Assembly: GCA_038254545.1 (NCBI GenBank) | Contig: JBBSGB010000014.1 | Coordinates: 23,667 to 87,666, forward strand | Direction of reading: 5' to 3' | Length of the DNA stretch: 64,000 nt | DNA from: CAHJXF01 sp038254545 | GTDB taxonomy: Bacteria > Pseudomonadota > Gammaproteobacteria > Burkholderiales > Burkholderiaceae_D | Shown here: one piece after another, positions 63,716-64,000 of the stretch | Layout of the letters: each line of letters begins with the position of its first letter | Numbering within the stretch: position 1 is the first letter of the stretch | Translations under genes and position numbers: made by a program | Notes under the pieces: model-generated | The model's database searches: none | The model's input: the letters and a program-made list of their open reading frames with translations, nothing else | Told to the model about the DNA's origin: nothing

Positions 63716-64000
63716 ATGACGCGCGCGCAATGTGCAGTGCTTCTAGGCTGCGTCTGGTGGGTTGTTTGTGCGACCACGGCGGCATGCGCCGACGAAAAGC
63801 CATTCGTCGTCGCGATGATCGCCGAAGGGGTCTATGTGCATACCGGACTACAGGAAGACCCATCGGCGGCCAATCGCGGCGACATCGCCAACATCGGGTT
63901 CATCGTCGGCACGCGGTGCGTCGCAGTGATCGATACCGGCGAGACCGCGGCGATCGGCCGTGCGCTGCGCGATGCGGTGGGGCGCGTGACGCCGCTGCCG
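63716..64000 (+). CDS. Quinoprotein-associated zinc metallohydrolase (MBL fold), 3' end cut by window
   Basis: The frame from ATG 63716 runs off the right edge with 95 codons present. After a signal peptide (VLLGCVWWVVCATTAACA) it reads FVVAMIAEGVYVHTGLQ, ANRGDIANIGFIVGTRCVAVIDTGETAAIGRALRDAV in outline, the beginning of a metallo-beta-lactamase fold. It resembles the quinoprotein relay-system zinc metallohydrolases (SoxH/PqqB-like) found with PQQ dehydrogenases. The HxHxDH zinc motif would come next, outside the window. It fits the xox operon setting. Confidence 0.8.
   Translation, partial: MTRAQCAVLLGCVWWVVCATTAACADEKPFVVAMIAEGVYVHTGLQEDPSAANRGDIANIGFIVGTRCVAVIDTGETAAIGRALRDAVGRVTPLP

Overview
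The window is a GC-rich (roughly 65%) stretch of a Gram-negative chromosome, most likely a betaproteobacterium of Burkholderiales type. This rests on gene order rather than on any RNA gene: lptD-surA-pdxA-rsmA, the block gloA/YgjP/plsC/gmhB/glyS/glyQ/lnt/corC/ybeY/phoH/miaB, pcm-rhodanese-TolC, dusB-fis-purH and amgK-murU all match arrangements common in that order. No rRNA, tRNA, insertion sequence or CRISPR array was seen.

Layout. Positions 1-6022 hold a catabolic island: a flavin reductase and an edge-truncated carboxymuconolactone decarboxylase-like protein face away from an operon with a NicX-like ring-cleavage dioxygenase, an alpha/beta hydrolase, an acyl-CoA dehydrogenase and an acyl-CoA ligase. 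Positions 6076-11000 carry msrA, pdxH, an ECF sigma/anti-sigma/lipoprotein unit and a TolC-like efflux protein with rhodanese and Pcm. Positions 12411-15299 hold a TPP-riboswitch-controlled thiC and a frameshifted signal peptidase I. A PEP-CTERM protein behind a near-consensus sigma-54 promoter follows, then an S9 peptidase. Positions 19077-24229 are a broken-up ruvC-ruvA-ruvB region with two toxin-antitoxin modules and a peroxiredoxin among the ruv genes. Positions 24325-53253 are mostly housekeeping (purine, tRNA and ubiquinone genes, cell-wall recycling, LPS export, glycyl-tRNA synthetase, lipoprotein acylation, ribosome maturation). Two interruptions stand out: an AT-rich scar at 36813-37433, and a KaiC-like ATPase/histidine kinase pair placed between ybeY and corC.

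The most coherent functional unit is 53406-64000. It holds an ortholog-like copy of the PQQ outer-membrane transporter PqqU/YncD, a second TonB-dependent receptor facing away from xoxF, the lanthanide-type methanol dehydrogenase xoxF (both diagnostic aspartates present), a c-type cytochrome (xoxG), the periplasmic binding protein xoxJ, a trypsin-like protease with TPR repeats, two exported proteins of unknown function and the start of a quinoprotein-associated zinc metallohydrolase. Together they suggest periplasmic lanthanide/PQQ-dependent alcohol oxidation, with cofactor import encoded next to the enzyme. A strong terminator separates xoxF from the downstream genes.

Family assignments are from reading the sequence and recalled family signatures; no database search was run.
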